From Adiantum capillus-veneris (lineage: Eukaryota; Streptophyta; Polypodiopsida; Polypodiales; Pteridaceae): DNA of 64,000 bases. Position 1 is the stretch's first letter. Each line of letters begins with the position of its first letter. This document shows, one piece after another, positions 34,665 through 46,332 of the stretch. Under the pieces are notes generated by a model. The model saw nothing but the letters and a program-made list of their open reading frames with translations, made no database searches and was not told where the DNA came from. A program made the position numbers and the translations under genes. The stretch spans positions 99,408,747 to 99,472,746 of the forward strand of contig CM043954.1 in NCBI GenBank assembly GCA_014529385.2, in the 5' to 3' direction.

Positions 34665-36923
34665 ATACCTTTTTGCAACAGTGTATGCAATAGGCTTCAA
34701 TTGGCTTGAGGTTTTTGTCAAGCTCTGGACATTCATTTTCCCAAAGATCATCTGTACCATAGTTATGATAGTTTTCTGTTCTTGGATTAATCATGGGTTT
34801 GGGGAGGTCTGACACCTTGATTAGATACATAATACATTGGTGTGAGCTCTGGTGGAGCATAAGTCACGGTCTCTTCCATTGGTGGTGGATGTGAATTATA
34901 CCAATTTCCTTCTACCATTACTGTAGATGGACTAGGCTCCGCATAGGGTGTAGCATGCACTAATGCTTGTTTATATTTGACTCCTTCAAACTGCATGTAC
35001 TTTAAAGGCACCACATTATGTCCTGGGTACGAAGGTTGTTGTCCCAACATAGGTTGAGGTCTTTCCATACCAATTGGTGGTCTTTAAGCTTGGGCCATAT
35101 TAGGGTGATATTTGTACATGGGTTGTCCTTGTGGCCTCATGGTCATGCACTGAAAATTCCCATCATACTTTGGTATGAAGTAGCACTCGCGGGTCTCATG
35201 GTTGATCCATTTACCCTCAATTGCACACCATTTTTGTGGCCTAATTGTTTGTCCCTGTTGAAGTATCCCTTGTCCTGGTCCCCTCATACATGCTTTTTGC
35301 ATGTTGTTCATCATGTCGTTCATCCTTTTGAGCATATCTTCCATGGCTGAAAGTGGTGCTACAGCAATTGTTCCCACTTGTGTTGGTTTAGTGGATGTTG
35401 TTTTCTCGCTTTGGTTATCCTTAGGGACATCTTCTTCATTAAAAAATATCACAATTCTCCTAAGTCAATAGCATCTGACACACACTCTTCTAGGGTTGTA
35501 TGCTTTTTACTATAGAGTATAACATGAAGTTCTTTGTTTAGCAGTCCCTCTAGAAACAAAGATACCAGTCGTTCTTTTGCAGGTATCTCTAGCCCTGGGC
35601 ATCTAGCAATGTATCATTTCATTCGAGTTGCACAATCCCTAATAGAATCATCATGTTTTTGTTTAAAACTGTAGATTTGAGCTACCGTATTATGTTTGAT
35701 CCCCGTTTTGAAACAAGCAGCTACAAATCCTTAAGCTAATGTGTTCAACTCTCGAATGTTTTGGAACCATGTCAATGCTTTTTCTTCTAATGTCATTCCA
35801 AACCCCTCAAATTGAGTATGGAATCGAATATACGTTTTGCTCTTAGCACTTGCTTAAAACTTGCTAAGTGGTTGTATGGATCCCCTAATCCATTGTATTT
35901 ATTGACCCATTTTTGAAAATCAACTAGTCTGACGTGTCTGTTTGGTTCAACTCCCGGTCTCCTGGCAGTTGGTCTTGTTTAAAGTCCTTCAAACCAGTCT
36001 GTTGGAAATAGTGACTCATGTAGCCGTGGAATCGCCTTAGTGTCATTCGGTTTTCTATGTGATGAGGTGGTTTCTGGTTTCTTAACATTACTCTCACATG
36101 ATCTCTCACGGTGTTGATCTCTTGGAATTGTTTCTGGTCCTTGTCCCAATATCCAATCCCTTATGGAATACCCTTGGTATTCGGTTTGTTCTACCTCCTC
36201 AGGAGTCATCATAACAAAGTTGTTGTTATAACAATCCCTAAACAGGTATGTTGGTAGATCGGTTGATCCCTTATCTTTGATCTTGAAGATATAGATGATC
36301 TTCATGGCTGTTAGTTGTCTTGGTTTGGCATGTGAAGTCCACAAAAGATCTTTTATGTTTCTATCTTTCCAACAATAGACTCCGATCCTAGGATTATCCG
36401 TACTAAGCCGTTTCGAAGGCTTCAAATCTACTTGATCGTATCCCTCAAATTCTAAATTTGGTGGTCCTTCTTTTACTAAAATATTTGGGATTATGGTGTT
36501 TACTTCTAACCCCCAATTGTCTACCACATCAGGGTTTTCGACTTGTACATACTGAGTTCCGTTTTTGTCCATGTACATTTTTCCTTGTTTTTTTGCCCTA
36601 ATATCTTCTTCGAAATCAATACCATGGTCATCAATGTCAATAGCATACTACTCGTTAGGGTCCAAGTAAACCTGGGCTCTATGGCGGTTAGTCTTGTAAA
36701 AAGAGAGTATATGCTTATAGCGCATTGTCGTTCCGGTTTCCGAGTGAGTCAAGTAAGAACACATTTCAGATATTGAATTTGAAAAAGTGTTTGAGACTTC
36801 TTCAAGAATTGTGTGCAAGGAATTGCATTGATTCACGCTTGCTTTGATGGATACTCTACTAGAGGTTTCTCCAAGTATGTCCTCATTTTCTAGTATATGT
36901 ATAGGACTAGATCTAAGGTTCAT
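34665..36923 (-). pseudogene. Gy3 gag
   Basis: Fragmented Ty3-type Gag. N-terminal blocks at 36,648-36,923 and 35,979-36,578 (LEFEGYDQVDLKPSKRL, YLFRDCYNNNFVMMTPEEV). The gag core at about 35,450-35,950 reads in several frames as WVNKYNGLGDPYNHLASFKQ, TQFEGFGMTLEEKAL-WFQN and SIRDCATRM. A Cys/His motif KWCAIEGKWINHETRECY lies at 35,084-35,452, and the proline-rich C-terminus at 34,787-35,068. Co2 cuts it at 34,664, and pol is absent. Many stops. Confidence 0.8.
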
Positions 36924-38849
36924 ATAGACTTATGAATCCCTGGTTAGAGTACTTACCTTTGGATTTACTTGTCATCAATTTCCGCTTTGATTCAATTGCA
37001 ATCTCTCCTGTCAAGCCACTGATTCCTTGTGCGCAACCTAATTCTTGTACAAATTTGATCAAGTTAGTTATTCTTCTATAAAGACAATAGAGTTTTTGCT
37101 AACTCTCGTGATTGGTATATGTGTATCACTTCAAGTCGAGCTATGGGAGTCAAAAATTGACTTTCAGATTCGGCCTTAGCAAAAATCAAAGGTTTAGTCT
37201 GCAACCTAAAAACTGAGTGAATATGTGTCAATTTGAATCCGATTGAACCCAAAATTGTCTATGGCTTTGTATTATGTTAATCTATCATTGTACAAGTTCA
37301 AAAGTCAAAACTAATGTCTCTGGGTATTTACTTTTGTCAAATTTTTGCACTTTTTGGATTGGTTTGGCAAGTATACAACTTGTAAAAGTCCCTGGAAAAG
37401 TTTCAACAAGTTTGGACAAAATCTGATCAAGTTTACCAATTGTTTTGTGTCCGCAGACTCTGATTTCAAGAATGTGGCTTAAGTCTCACTTTTGTGATCC
37501 AAATTTCCCCAAAATTGATTTGTGAGGCCTACTTGATATGCTTGACCTTGTGGTATACTCAAATGTGCAAAACTGTCAAGTTTTGAAGTAGATATAAAAA
37601 TAATTGTGATTATTTACTCTAGCTATATTTTTGCAACTTTTTGCCCCAACTTTGACACAGATCTGTTAAGCACGTCAAGTTAAGGTCACTAGCCAAGTTT
37701 CATCAACTTTGGACATTTTTTTGTCAAATGGTCATCAATTATCTGTCCACATACTAACTTTGCAAATTTGGTAACAATTTTTAATCCAGTGATCCAAATC
37801 TTACCAGATTTGGTTTTTGAGCTTATTACAACATGGTTAAACTAGTGGTATGCTGACTTGGTTAAAAAAGTTGAAAAATGGGGCAGATGTAAATAATCGT
37901 GATTATTTATAACTGATAGCTTTTTGCATCTTTTTGGTCAACTGAGCATGTATACATGTTTATCACATTGATATAAGCCTATGAATCAAATTTCAACAAG
38001 TTTGGGCAAAATTTTTCCAATTTACACTCAAGATTCAAAAAGTCAGTACAAACTTTAGTTTTTACCCAGTTTTTTGTCAGTTTTTTGATCCAAACCTTTC
38101 GGGCCTTCACAAAAGTTGTTTGTACACATGCGATGAGTCCATGGGATGAACCTTGATCAATTTGGAGCAGAAAGTTAATAATCGTGATTATTAACTTTAG
38201 GCTTGAAATGAACACTTTTTTGTAATTTATTCAAAGACAGTTTTTACATGAGCTATTTGAAGCCTATGAATCAAGTCAAAACTTAATTTGGCATAAAATA
38301 TCAAGAAAAAGTAAATAAACTGAGTTTTGTCCAACTCTTGAAATTTTTACCTCGAAGTGTCCTTAAGCTTACCAATTGGTTCAGACAACTTCTAAGCTTA
38401 CTCTCCAGTCAGATTGAGTGGTTTCGAGTCTTTTCGTGCTATTTCTAGTTTTAGACCTGAAATTCTGCAACTTCCAACAACAACTCACACTTGATTCTTT
38501 CAGAGAGAGCAATGTTCTGAAATCCACCTCGGATCCTACTTACCCTACTCCTAGATTCTCATGCAATGGGGTTGTGGAAAGTGTTCACAAATACTCATTT
38601 TCTTGTCTTTTATGGTTTTCTGAGCACTGATCTTAAGACTTGTCTCGTCTATCAATCATCTTCAAAATCCTAATTTATTTCTACAATTCTACAATCGTAA
38701 AGGCACTTAGCAAGTACGATTACTTCCAAGCTACCTCTAAACAACAAAAGACGATAAAAGAAAGTTTTGAACTCTAGGAGATACTAGAGGAACTTAAAGG
38801 ATAACTTCCCAAGACGCTCGTGTTTTTTCGTAATTTAGGTCTCTTTGTT
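36924..38849 (-). other. Gy3 untranslated leader
   Basis: Nearly 2 kb without coding potential between primer site and gag. Its LTR-proximal part matches 6,347-6,804 inverted. The middle repeats phrases such as AATAATCGTGATTATT (37,600, 37,895, 38,178) and TCAACAAGTTTGG-CAAAAT, giving weak internal repetition. Confidence 0.7.
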
Positions 38850-38866
38850 CCTTGGCAGGGGTGCCA
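38850..38866 (-). other. Gy3 primer-binding site, degraded
   Basis: Minus-strand TGGCACCCCTGCCAAGG, recognisable as a mutated tRNA-Asp primer site by comparison with 6,329-6,346. Confidence 0.65.
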
Positions 38867-38868
38867 AA

Positions 38869-39783
38869 TGAGGGACGCATTTCTAACCTCACCATCCTAT
38901 CTTATTGCAGTATTGGCAAAAACCACGATTAAATTGTCAATCCATGGGACGAAGCTGACTCGACTAGTGCATAGAGGCTACAAGAGGTTTTCAACTCTCA
39001 AAAATCAACTAACAACTCGCATCTAACTCAAGCTACACTCAAGTGATTGAAATCACCAAAAGCCAATCGTTCATCGGCAAAGAAATCACATCCGTTACAG
39101 TATCAAATGACATCAAAATATAACGAAACTTGTAGAACATTCTTATTAGACCTAAGCGCACATGCTTATGGTCTAAAACCCCGCTTTCGGTCATGTTCCA
39201 AAATCGCGAACAACAATGGATTTTTGACCTAGTCGTTTTCAACCCAGAATGCATCTAAATGCTTAGCAATGATGGCCCAATACCCCGCCTATGGTTAGTT
39301 TTTTATTTGAAAGCGTAAATTCTTAGTTATGATGAAATTAGGCCGTGGGTCAGTGACGCCAAACACTATGAAATATTGTGAACTGCTTACATCAATGCGT
39401 AGAGCTCTTACCTGCGGTTGTAATGCAACAAACACGACTGGAATGTGACAACCGGGGAGGGAGTAGGAAGCACGAGAAGGAGAGAAGTGAGCGTCATTAG
39501 CTCACACTCTGTATTTCATTATGCAAAGCTTATAAAAAACTTACAAAAATTGGCTTTTATACCTTAGCCAAGGTTTTTGGTGGTTAAAACTAATAATCTC
39601 GGAGTTCTACCAGAGATGGGTAATGAGAGGCTGATACAATCTGGAAGCTTGTAGCCCTGGCTCATTAATTATAGAGTTTATCCGAGAAAATAGGAGTTAC
39701 AATATTTCCGATTTATCAAAATAATAAGTGTTTTACAAAGAGAACTCAAAAAAATGGTATCCGTGTTAGCTTGTTGCTAAAAA
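38869..39783 (-). repeat. Gy3 5' LTR, minus-strand copy
   Basis: Inverted copy of 5,414-6,326 with TATA box at 39,554-39,561. The terminal TG at the outer edge has become TT. It is inserted in the Gy4 LTR: the host sequence breaks at CTATCACTTAT, which continues uninterrupted in the other Gy4 LTR near 15,510. Confidence 0.85.
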
Positions 39784-40554
39784 TAAGTGATAGCATTTTG
39801 ACACGTGTCCCCCTTTCCCCTTTTGTGAGAGCTTTAGTATTTAATTAATGCAAGTAAACTCTTGATGGACCCCTTTTCTTCTAGCCAATAGGAAGCGGGT
39901 AAGCCATTGGGCTGTTCAATGCTCATTGGACCCCTTGGGAGACTGTCAAATAGTCTTCTAGAGAGCTTAATTCCTATTGTTTCTTTTATCAAGTGTTTTA
40001 GAATGAGTTAAAATAAATGCACTCTAGCCTAATTCTCATTGGTCCACCTCTACGGCTATCCAATAGGATTTGAATGCACATTGGGGGCAACTGGGCTATG
40101 GAGCTGACATATGTCCCTTATTCCCTTTGTGTAAAGGGAGCCTGTGTGTGTGTGTGTGTGTGTGTGTGTCTGTGTGTGTTTCTATCTCATACCCTACTAA
40201 AAGGGCTCGCCCCTATCAAGATAGGGATGTGGGAAAACTTTTGAGTCTTCTCACAAGCATCTAATTTTACCTAGGGTTGGACCATTGGACACAACCTTTG
40301 AATTATGGCACCTTAGTATTTTGGAAGTCTTATTGAGTTAAAACTTAAGGTCTTTGAAGCCCATTTTTGCACATTACTCTTTTGCAGATGGCCTCCCCTT
40401 TAGATCCCTATTTCCCTCCTTTGGATCCCTACTATGGCCGGTCTACCAGCTTCACCAATATTCTAGCTTTTTCTTCCGTGGTACTTTCCCATATTAAATT
40501 ATCACTTTAACATGAGAAATCATTTAGGAGAGTTAGATATTAGTTATTATGACA
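39784..40554 (-). repeat. Gy4 5' LTR, first half
   Basis: Minus strand starts TGTCATAATAACTAATAT at 40,554 and matches 14,772-15,51x inverted. It carries a GT repeat (40,143-40,169). The rest of the LTR, the leader and the gag start were lost with the region between Gy3 and Gy2. Confidence 0.88.
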
Positions 40555-40559
40555 AAACT
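40555..40559 (-). other. Target-site duplication of Gy4 (AGTTT), 5' side
   Basis: Minus-strand AGTTT directly before the LTR start. Partner at 16,329-16,333. Confidence 0.85.
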
Positions 40560-40730
40560 CTTTACCTGTAGATTGTAAGAAAAAATATGTCTTCTTTGCA
40601 TCTAGTGTGGGCCTTTGTATCCTGGTGAGTTGTGCATAGCGTCACTCAAATTCCCTAAGTAGCTCTATTATTGATAGTCCTTGCTTTGGCTTGACAACCC
40701 ATTCTAAGAAATAGTTTACGTTGTTGAAAG
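40560..40730 (-). pseudogene. Gy1 gag, N-terminal part
   Basis: The minus strand reads FLEWVVKPKQGLSIIELLREFE, a stop, then RYAQLTRIQRPTLDAKKTYF and FLQSTGKE. This Gag motif (FxEWxxxPKKGL, ELLREFE) is found in one branch of plant Ty3 elements. It stops at the Gy4 insertion and continues at 16,334. The true gag start is not seen. Confidence 0.75.
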
Positions 40731-42141
40731 TGTATTTTACGGTTAATCCGTACGTTAATTGCAATAGATTGCACATAGTGGAAGCGATAGAAATTCACAT
40801 CATGTGGATTAATAACCTAGGATAACTTTAGTATGTGAAAACTGTAGATATGAGAGAAGTGAAGGAAAGAGAATTTCCCTCCGAAGACCTATTCTTACCC
40901 GTAGGCGATAAGGATACTGTGGGAGAGATGTACATGTAGCAAGGAGAACCTAGAATTTGTAGAGAAAATGAATTTCTAAGAGTGAGAGAAATAGATATGG
41001 CTAGGGAGATGAAATAAGATATATATGTTGGATTAGAGATGAAAAAGAAAACAACAAAATAGCAAAGTAAAACACATCTTATTTGACAAACTCTTCGGGA
41101 TGGAGAGAGAAGAAGAGGGAAGCCTTCAAGCCTTGATTGATGCACCAAGTTCAAGACCTTTGAGTAGAGTTGATCTTCCAAGGATAGCTTACAAGATTGG
41201 CTAGCCTTCCTCTAGGAGCAAGTGTAGGCTTAGGCTTATGTTTATGGCTAAATACAATTAGGTATCAATCCTGTCACTCCCTGATGAATGGTTTTCAAGG
41301 AAGAAGAGGTCCCCTTTTATAGGTGAAGGGGACCCCCAAGGGTTACGCAAGAAAGAGAAGAGCAGTGTGAACAGGAACTGGAAAGTTTGAAATGGGCTAT
41401 CCTTGGATGAGGTGGGCAGACTGAGGTCCACCATTTTGATCATATCTCCTCAACCGTGGCTCCAAATAAATAAATAAAAATAGAAGCAAAAAATCAAATC
41501 ATAAGTTATGACTCCAATATTATATACTTTTTCCAATTTGGATTGGAACCTTGTGTTGAAAAATCATCAAAATAGGGTACAAATTTGGCACTAAAAGTCT
41601 TCTTGTGGTCTCCTTAGCCTAGACTTTCATTTGATTCCAATGGACACCTCATGAAATATGAAAGCATGACATTGCTCCTTGACAAAGTTTTGTAGTCATG
41701 TTTGCAATAGTGCATTAAAATAGGTGTATCTTTGAGAATAATGCAAGCTAGTGTCCCACTAGGATTTGATTCCTTCCTAGTAGCTATTAAAAAGAAATAT
41801 AAGAAAAATATGAAAAATCCATAGAATATATATATATATATATTGAAAGTTACCCTAGATATAGGATCTAGCGAGGGTGTGAGATAATAATGAGTTAGTA
41901 GAAAGAAAAAAAGAAAGAATCAATGTTTTTGCCCCCAAGTTAAAGAGGCGGAGCTATTGATGCTTTTCACATAGTAATTTTTGACGATAAAATAAGAATC
42001 TGTTTCCCTTGAGATAAATGATAGGGTAAGATAGAAATATTATTATTATTATACTTAGATATGCATATGTACACTATTAGAAATATACTTATGTATCTAA
42101 AAATCTACAAGATAAATCTTGTAGCATTTGTTCCCACTTTG
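40731..42141 (-). repeat. Gy1 5' LTR (inner limit uncertain)
   Basis: The first ~640 bp (42,141 to 41,505) match the truncated 3' LTR at 6,805-7,429. A TATA box (TATAAAAG, minus) lies at 41,314-41,321. The rest is non-coding. I could not find a clear LTR end and primer site before the gag remnant, so a small deletion there is possible. Confidence 0.7.
41314..41321 (-). promoter_or_regulatory. TATA box in Gy1 LTR
   Basis: Minus-strand CCTATAAAAGGGG context, about 820 bp from the LTR start. Confidence 0.55.
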
Positions 42142-43222
42142 TACGTGTCACAACATGACATTGTTTGGACCAATTTCTAAAGAACATCAAACTTCACATT
42201 CTAGGAAACCAACTCATCACCTTGGGCACCTTCACTTGTCATCCCAATTGGACCATTTTGGAGCCTTTTTGGCGTAAAAAGCCTCATCAGGAATACATTT
42301 CCCCTAGCAACTTCTTGCCCAAGTCTTCGACATTGGCTTTTGCATTTTGTAATGCACTTGCTAGCATCCCCAGCTTGGCATAGAGCACTTCTTGGCATTT
42401 AGAAAGTTTGGATACACCATCATTGTCCACCCCCTAGTTGAACATTTTTGTTCAACCATAAAGAGGCTTAATGAACCAAAGAAATTGCACACTCCAAACA
42501 GACATTCTATACACCACAAAACATCTACCATATGTACAAAAATTGACACCTGTCACCCGCCACCGTTGTTCAAGTTGGTTGCCGAACCCCTGCTTTACAA
42601 CATATTTGCCACCTCGGCTAAACACCTTTCATTGATCACCTCCATTCACCTAAAATATATTTGCATAGTGTCGCACCAATGCATATAACCAACCATACAC
42701 CCAAACTACAAGGAACATATCTCTACCACTCCCAGCACCCATTGGAAAACTGCCCACTTCCAGCCTAACACCACTAAGCACACCAAATAGAGCACCATCG
42801 TGCTCGCCATCCAAAAACACACTTGCACTATCACTCGCATCTAGCATGCCTAACTTGCTCTTGCAAACATATAAAGCAAGATCCTCCTCAAGAAAATCAT
42901 GTATATTCTTCTCAACAACCCATTTCACAGCCACACTTACCGTCATACCCTTCATCCACCACTCACATACCTCCTTGGAAAGCTTAGAGACCACCTTGGA
43001 ATCCACATTGCCAGTCATAGAGTGCACCTGCACCTGTGGCACGAGAAGCTCTTCCACCTTTGGCTCCATGCTTGCCTTCTCACCTGTCATGAACTCAATT
43101 CCAGCCTCATTGAGATCATCATCATCAATAGGCCCTTCAAAATTGATTAGCACCACCTTCTTATCATCTTCAATCACCTGCTCTTCAAGCACCACCTGCT
43201 CTATTTTTGCATCATGCTATGT
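42142..43222 (-). other. Unidentified coding-like segment
   Basis: The minus strand has a 181-residue frame (42,650-43,195) rich in Asp/Glu at its start, with KLSKEVCEWWMKGMTVSVAV and VEKNIHDFLEEDLALYV. After frame changes, protein-like text continues to about 42,200 (for example KLGMLASALQNAKANVEDLG). Codon flow suggests decayed coding sequence of a mobile element or captured gene. I recognise no domain, and there are several stops. Confidence 0.4.
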
Positions 43223-43298
43223 AGAAGATTCTTTTTTTGATTCACTTAGATTCCGACAGAGTTGTCACATCATAGGTGAATAAAAAAAAGAATCTTCT
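43223..43298. repeat. Short inverted repeat (hairpin)
   Basis: AGAAGATTCTTTTTTTGATT at 43,223 is mirrored by AATAAAAAAAAGAATCTTCT ending at 43,298. The 23-nt arms have one or two mismatches and enclose a ~30-nt loop. It may be a tiny MITE remnant. Confidence 0.6.
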
Positions 43299-43581
43299 AA
43301 AATATGAGGAATCTCATGGCGTGCTATATATCAGTAGATAGAGATTGAAGAGGACATTCTAATTGTCAAACCTCCGCCAACTTTGGAGTTTGTTTGCAAA
43401 TATTTATCCATGCGCCCATTTTGGTAGAGAGAGGTAAAGTCAAACTCCTTAAAGGGCCCCTTTGTGAGTCCAAAGTTTGCCTAATGGCTCTACAATATCC
43501 ATGTCGTCTTCTCTCGTTCCCATGACGATATCGCAGTCTTCTCCTTGCGCATCACCAGCTTGACCACGAGCAATACACTCG

Positions 43582-44771
43582 TCATTTGTCAATGGCTAGT
43601 AGAAGCTGTTCTTCTAAGTTGTCAGCACTTTGAAGGGTTGTCTCTGCTTCAACAATCCAATCATTGTCAAAACTGTCCTCATGCACTAGACAAATATTAT
43701 GTAGCACCAAGCAAGCAACGACCACACTTGGCACATTCTGCAAATACATGTCGCATCGCTTAAGAAAGATACGAAACTGAGCCTTAAGCATGCCAAAATC
43801 TCTTTCAATAGCCATGCGCGTACTTGACTGGATGAAGTTCCAATAGTACCTATCCTCAGGAAGGCCTTCCTTGCTTCCTTCGAATGGGACCAGCATATAG
43901 GAGCGTGTTGGATATGCACAGTCACCCACCAAGCAGTAATCACCCAATTCTCCTCTTTGACATCTCTTTCCCAACATACTCCTAGAGAAATTCTTTGAAT
44001 CATGGATTGACCCTGCCCAACCCACATCATAGTCCCAAATCATGCAATTGGCAGAGACTGTCAATTGTAGCAACACGGAGTGAAATCCCTTTCTGTTGAA
44101 GTAGTCTGCATGATTAAACTTTGGTGCTATGATGGGTATATGTGACCCATCAATGACCCCACAACAAGCGGTATTCCTCGAAGAGCTTCAAACCCTGCTG
44201 CTAGTTGTGCCATCCTTGCCATGGATGGCCAACGTATGTTGAAGTTTTGAAGGCCACTCTCTTGTATGGCAGAGCAGAAGTCAAGAATGATAGATGTAGC
44301 TGTACTACGAGCCATGCCGTACATGTCTGCTAACACTTCAACGTTTGCTCCACTGGCAAGCCTATGAACTGTAAGAGCAACTCTCCTCTCTACGGTTATA
44401 GCATCTCGCATGTTAGTGTTTTGCTTCTTCATTTGTGGAGCCACCATCTTGCATAAGTACTCAAAAGTCTCCCTGCTGATTCGTAAACGTCGCTTGAACA
44501 TGATGCTTGACCATGACCCTAACAAGAAACTTTCAAGGTAGTTTTGGGGCCGTGCAAACGCCCAGCAAACCCTCTGCTCATGACCTTGTCTGGGACCTGA
44601 GATGCTATCCAAAAAAGACTCGATGTGCCCAACAGTTTGCACCAAATGCACCCATGCCCTCACAGTTGAAGCATGGCTATGCATTGAGCTTGCAACCTCC
44701 AACATAAGTAGCACACACATGCTTGCCATAGCCAAAGTCTGGTCCTTGTCCATGGCTTTCCTGTGTAACAT
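43582..44771 (-). pseudogene. PIF/Harbinger transposase (DDE_Tnp_4 type), one frameshift
   Basis: Cut-and-paste transposase. The 44,127-44,771 frame holds the N-terminal helical region (LESFLLGSWSSIMFKRRLRI, TVERRVALTVHRLASGA, MARSTATSIILDFCSAI). The catalytic part continues one frame over: VIDGSHIPIIAPKF (first Asp, near 44,145), LLQLTVSANCMIWDYDVGWA, YCLVGDCAYP (second Asp) and MAIERDFGMLKAQFRI (Glu), then VACLVLHNICLVHED. The two parts are split by a single-base shift near 44,165. Its partner protein lies upstream on the same strand. Confidence 0.9.
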
Positions 44772-45231
44772 GACAGAGAATGTAGAAGTAGTCTAGTTAA
44801 GTTGACGATAAGCTGATTTTTAAGCACTCAGGTCAGTGACAAGCTGATTATAAATATTCAGGAGGATCAAAGCAAGTAAATAACAGATCTTGAACGCAAA
44901 ATTGTACAATTATATGTTCATTCAAAACGAATACCCATGATGAGAAAAATCTGAAAATAGTCTTCATTAAAGCAAGTTATTTCAGATTCATCTTGTCAAT
45001 GAAAAGCATGTACGCATCAACGACATGATACCAAAGCTGAAAAATAATCTTGACAAGATGAATCTGAAATAAAGCATGTACTCATCAACCAAAGCTGAAA
45101 TAAATAATCTTGACAAGATGAATCTGAAAACCCTGCTGCTTAGAAAGTAGTACTCATGATGAGTCAAAGCTGAAATTATATGCCATATGGATGAAAATGA
45201 AAGCTAAAAGAGCTGTGACGAATCCATCCCA

Positions 45232-46332
45232 TCAATTCTTCCTAGATGCTTCCAAAAGCTCAACAAGATTGAGTTGCAATGCTGCAAAAATATCCAGCTT
45301 TCGTTTTTCAAGTGCTTCCATTTGCTCCCTAGACTCCTTCAGCTCTTTGATTAAATCTTTACCGCACTCAGCAAGGTGCGAGAGGGATTGGTCTTGCATT
45401 TTTCGAAGTCTCCCAGGTCGCGAATTGTTGGAGCCCTCCTCCTTGCAGGAGAGACTCGACTCTTCCCCTGTGGCACCTTGCTCTGTAGGCAAGGATGAGG
45501 CATGGCTCATGCAAGATACATGAGCCCTACTATGCATGTACTCGTCAATGACATCATACCATTTGCACGACCTTTTCCTGTCATTACCTGAAATGCTATT
45601 ATGAGCCTTGTCTGCCTTGTAGTCGTCATAAACCCGTCCCCATTTCTTTCGGCACGCTTCGCTATCCTTTTCAAAGTCAGCAAACATGGAGGCCAACTTG
45701 ACTGAAATCTTGCTCCACATGTTGATGCCTTGCTTTGATGGTTTATTGAACTCGTCGTGCATTGACGCTCTGACATGAATCAAATGCTCAACCCAGTAAT
45801 CATGCCACTTTGACTTTGCATCCTTGCCATCCTTTGCATTATTTGGTTCTGTAGTAGCGGTGGAACTTTCTTGTGGTTTCTTTGCTCTCTTCACAGTACT
45901 TGATGGTACATGATCGGATGCCATTGTCTTTCTTCCTTTCCGAAATTTAGGTAGCTTTGCTGGAATGGCCACACAAGTCCCTGGTGTACTTGGAGTTTGA
46001 GTGGGCGAGGGTTGTGTCTGGGGTGCTTGAGAGGGAGGGGAATGGCTATGATAGCTGGTAGGTTGAGAAGCATAAGGAGAATGAAATCTAGCTCCTTGGC
46101 CAACCATCATCGGAGAGGAGCTGCCTACCCTTGCACCATGCTGAGAAAAGTGTGGTTGGAAGTACATGGGGGGTCCCGAAGATGAAAGCATGGCTTGATA
46201 ACCGCCTTGAGGTGGCATCCCTCCTATGGAAGATCTTGGAGAAGCCACAACGTAGTAAGGCAGTTGGTCATTACCAACTTGAGAACCAACATATGAGTCA
46301 CCATCAGATTGTGAAAAAGCTTGCGAGTCCAT
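45232..46332 (-). CDS. PIF/Harbinger Myb/SANT-like partner protein
   Basis: An uninterrupted 366-residue frame. The N-terminal 170 residues are Gln/Pro/Ser rich. A trihelix-like domain at about 180-275 has conserved Trp residues (KWHDYWVEHLIHVRASMH, INMWSKISVKLASMF, CRKKWGRVYDDYK, CKWYDVIDEY). The C-terminal ~80 residues look coiled-coil (LIKELKESREQMEALEKRKL). In this superfamily the second protein binds the terminal repeats and brings the transposase to the nucleus. It lies 460 bp upstream of the transposase on the same strand. The intact frame contrasts with the broken transposase. Confidence 0.82.
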   Translation of the reverse strand: MDSQAFSQSDGDSYVGSQVGNDQLPYYVVASPRSSIGGMPPQGGYQAMLSSSGPPMYFQPHFSQHGARVGSSSPMMVGQGARFHSPYASQPTSYHSHSPPSQAPQTQPSPTQTPSTPGTCVAIPAKLPKFRKGRKTMASDHVPSSTVKRAKKPQESSTATTEPNNAKDGKDAKSKWHDYWVEHLIHVRASMHDEFNKPSKQGINMWSKISVKLASMFADFEKDSEACRKKWGRVYDDYKADKAHNSISGNDRKRSCKWYDVIDEYMHSRAHVSCMSHASSLPTEQGATGEESSLSCKEEGSNNSRPGRLRKMQDQSLSHLAECGKDLIKELKESREQMEALEKRKLDIFAALQLNLVELLEASRKN

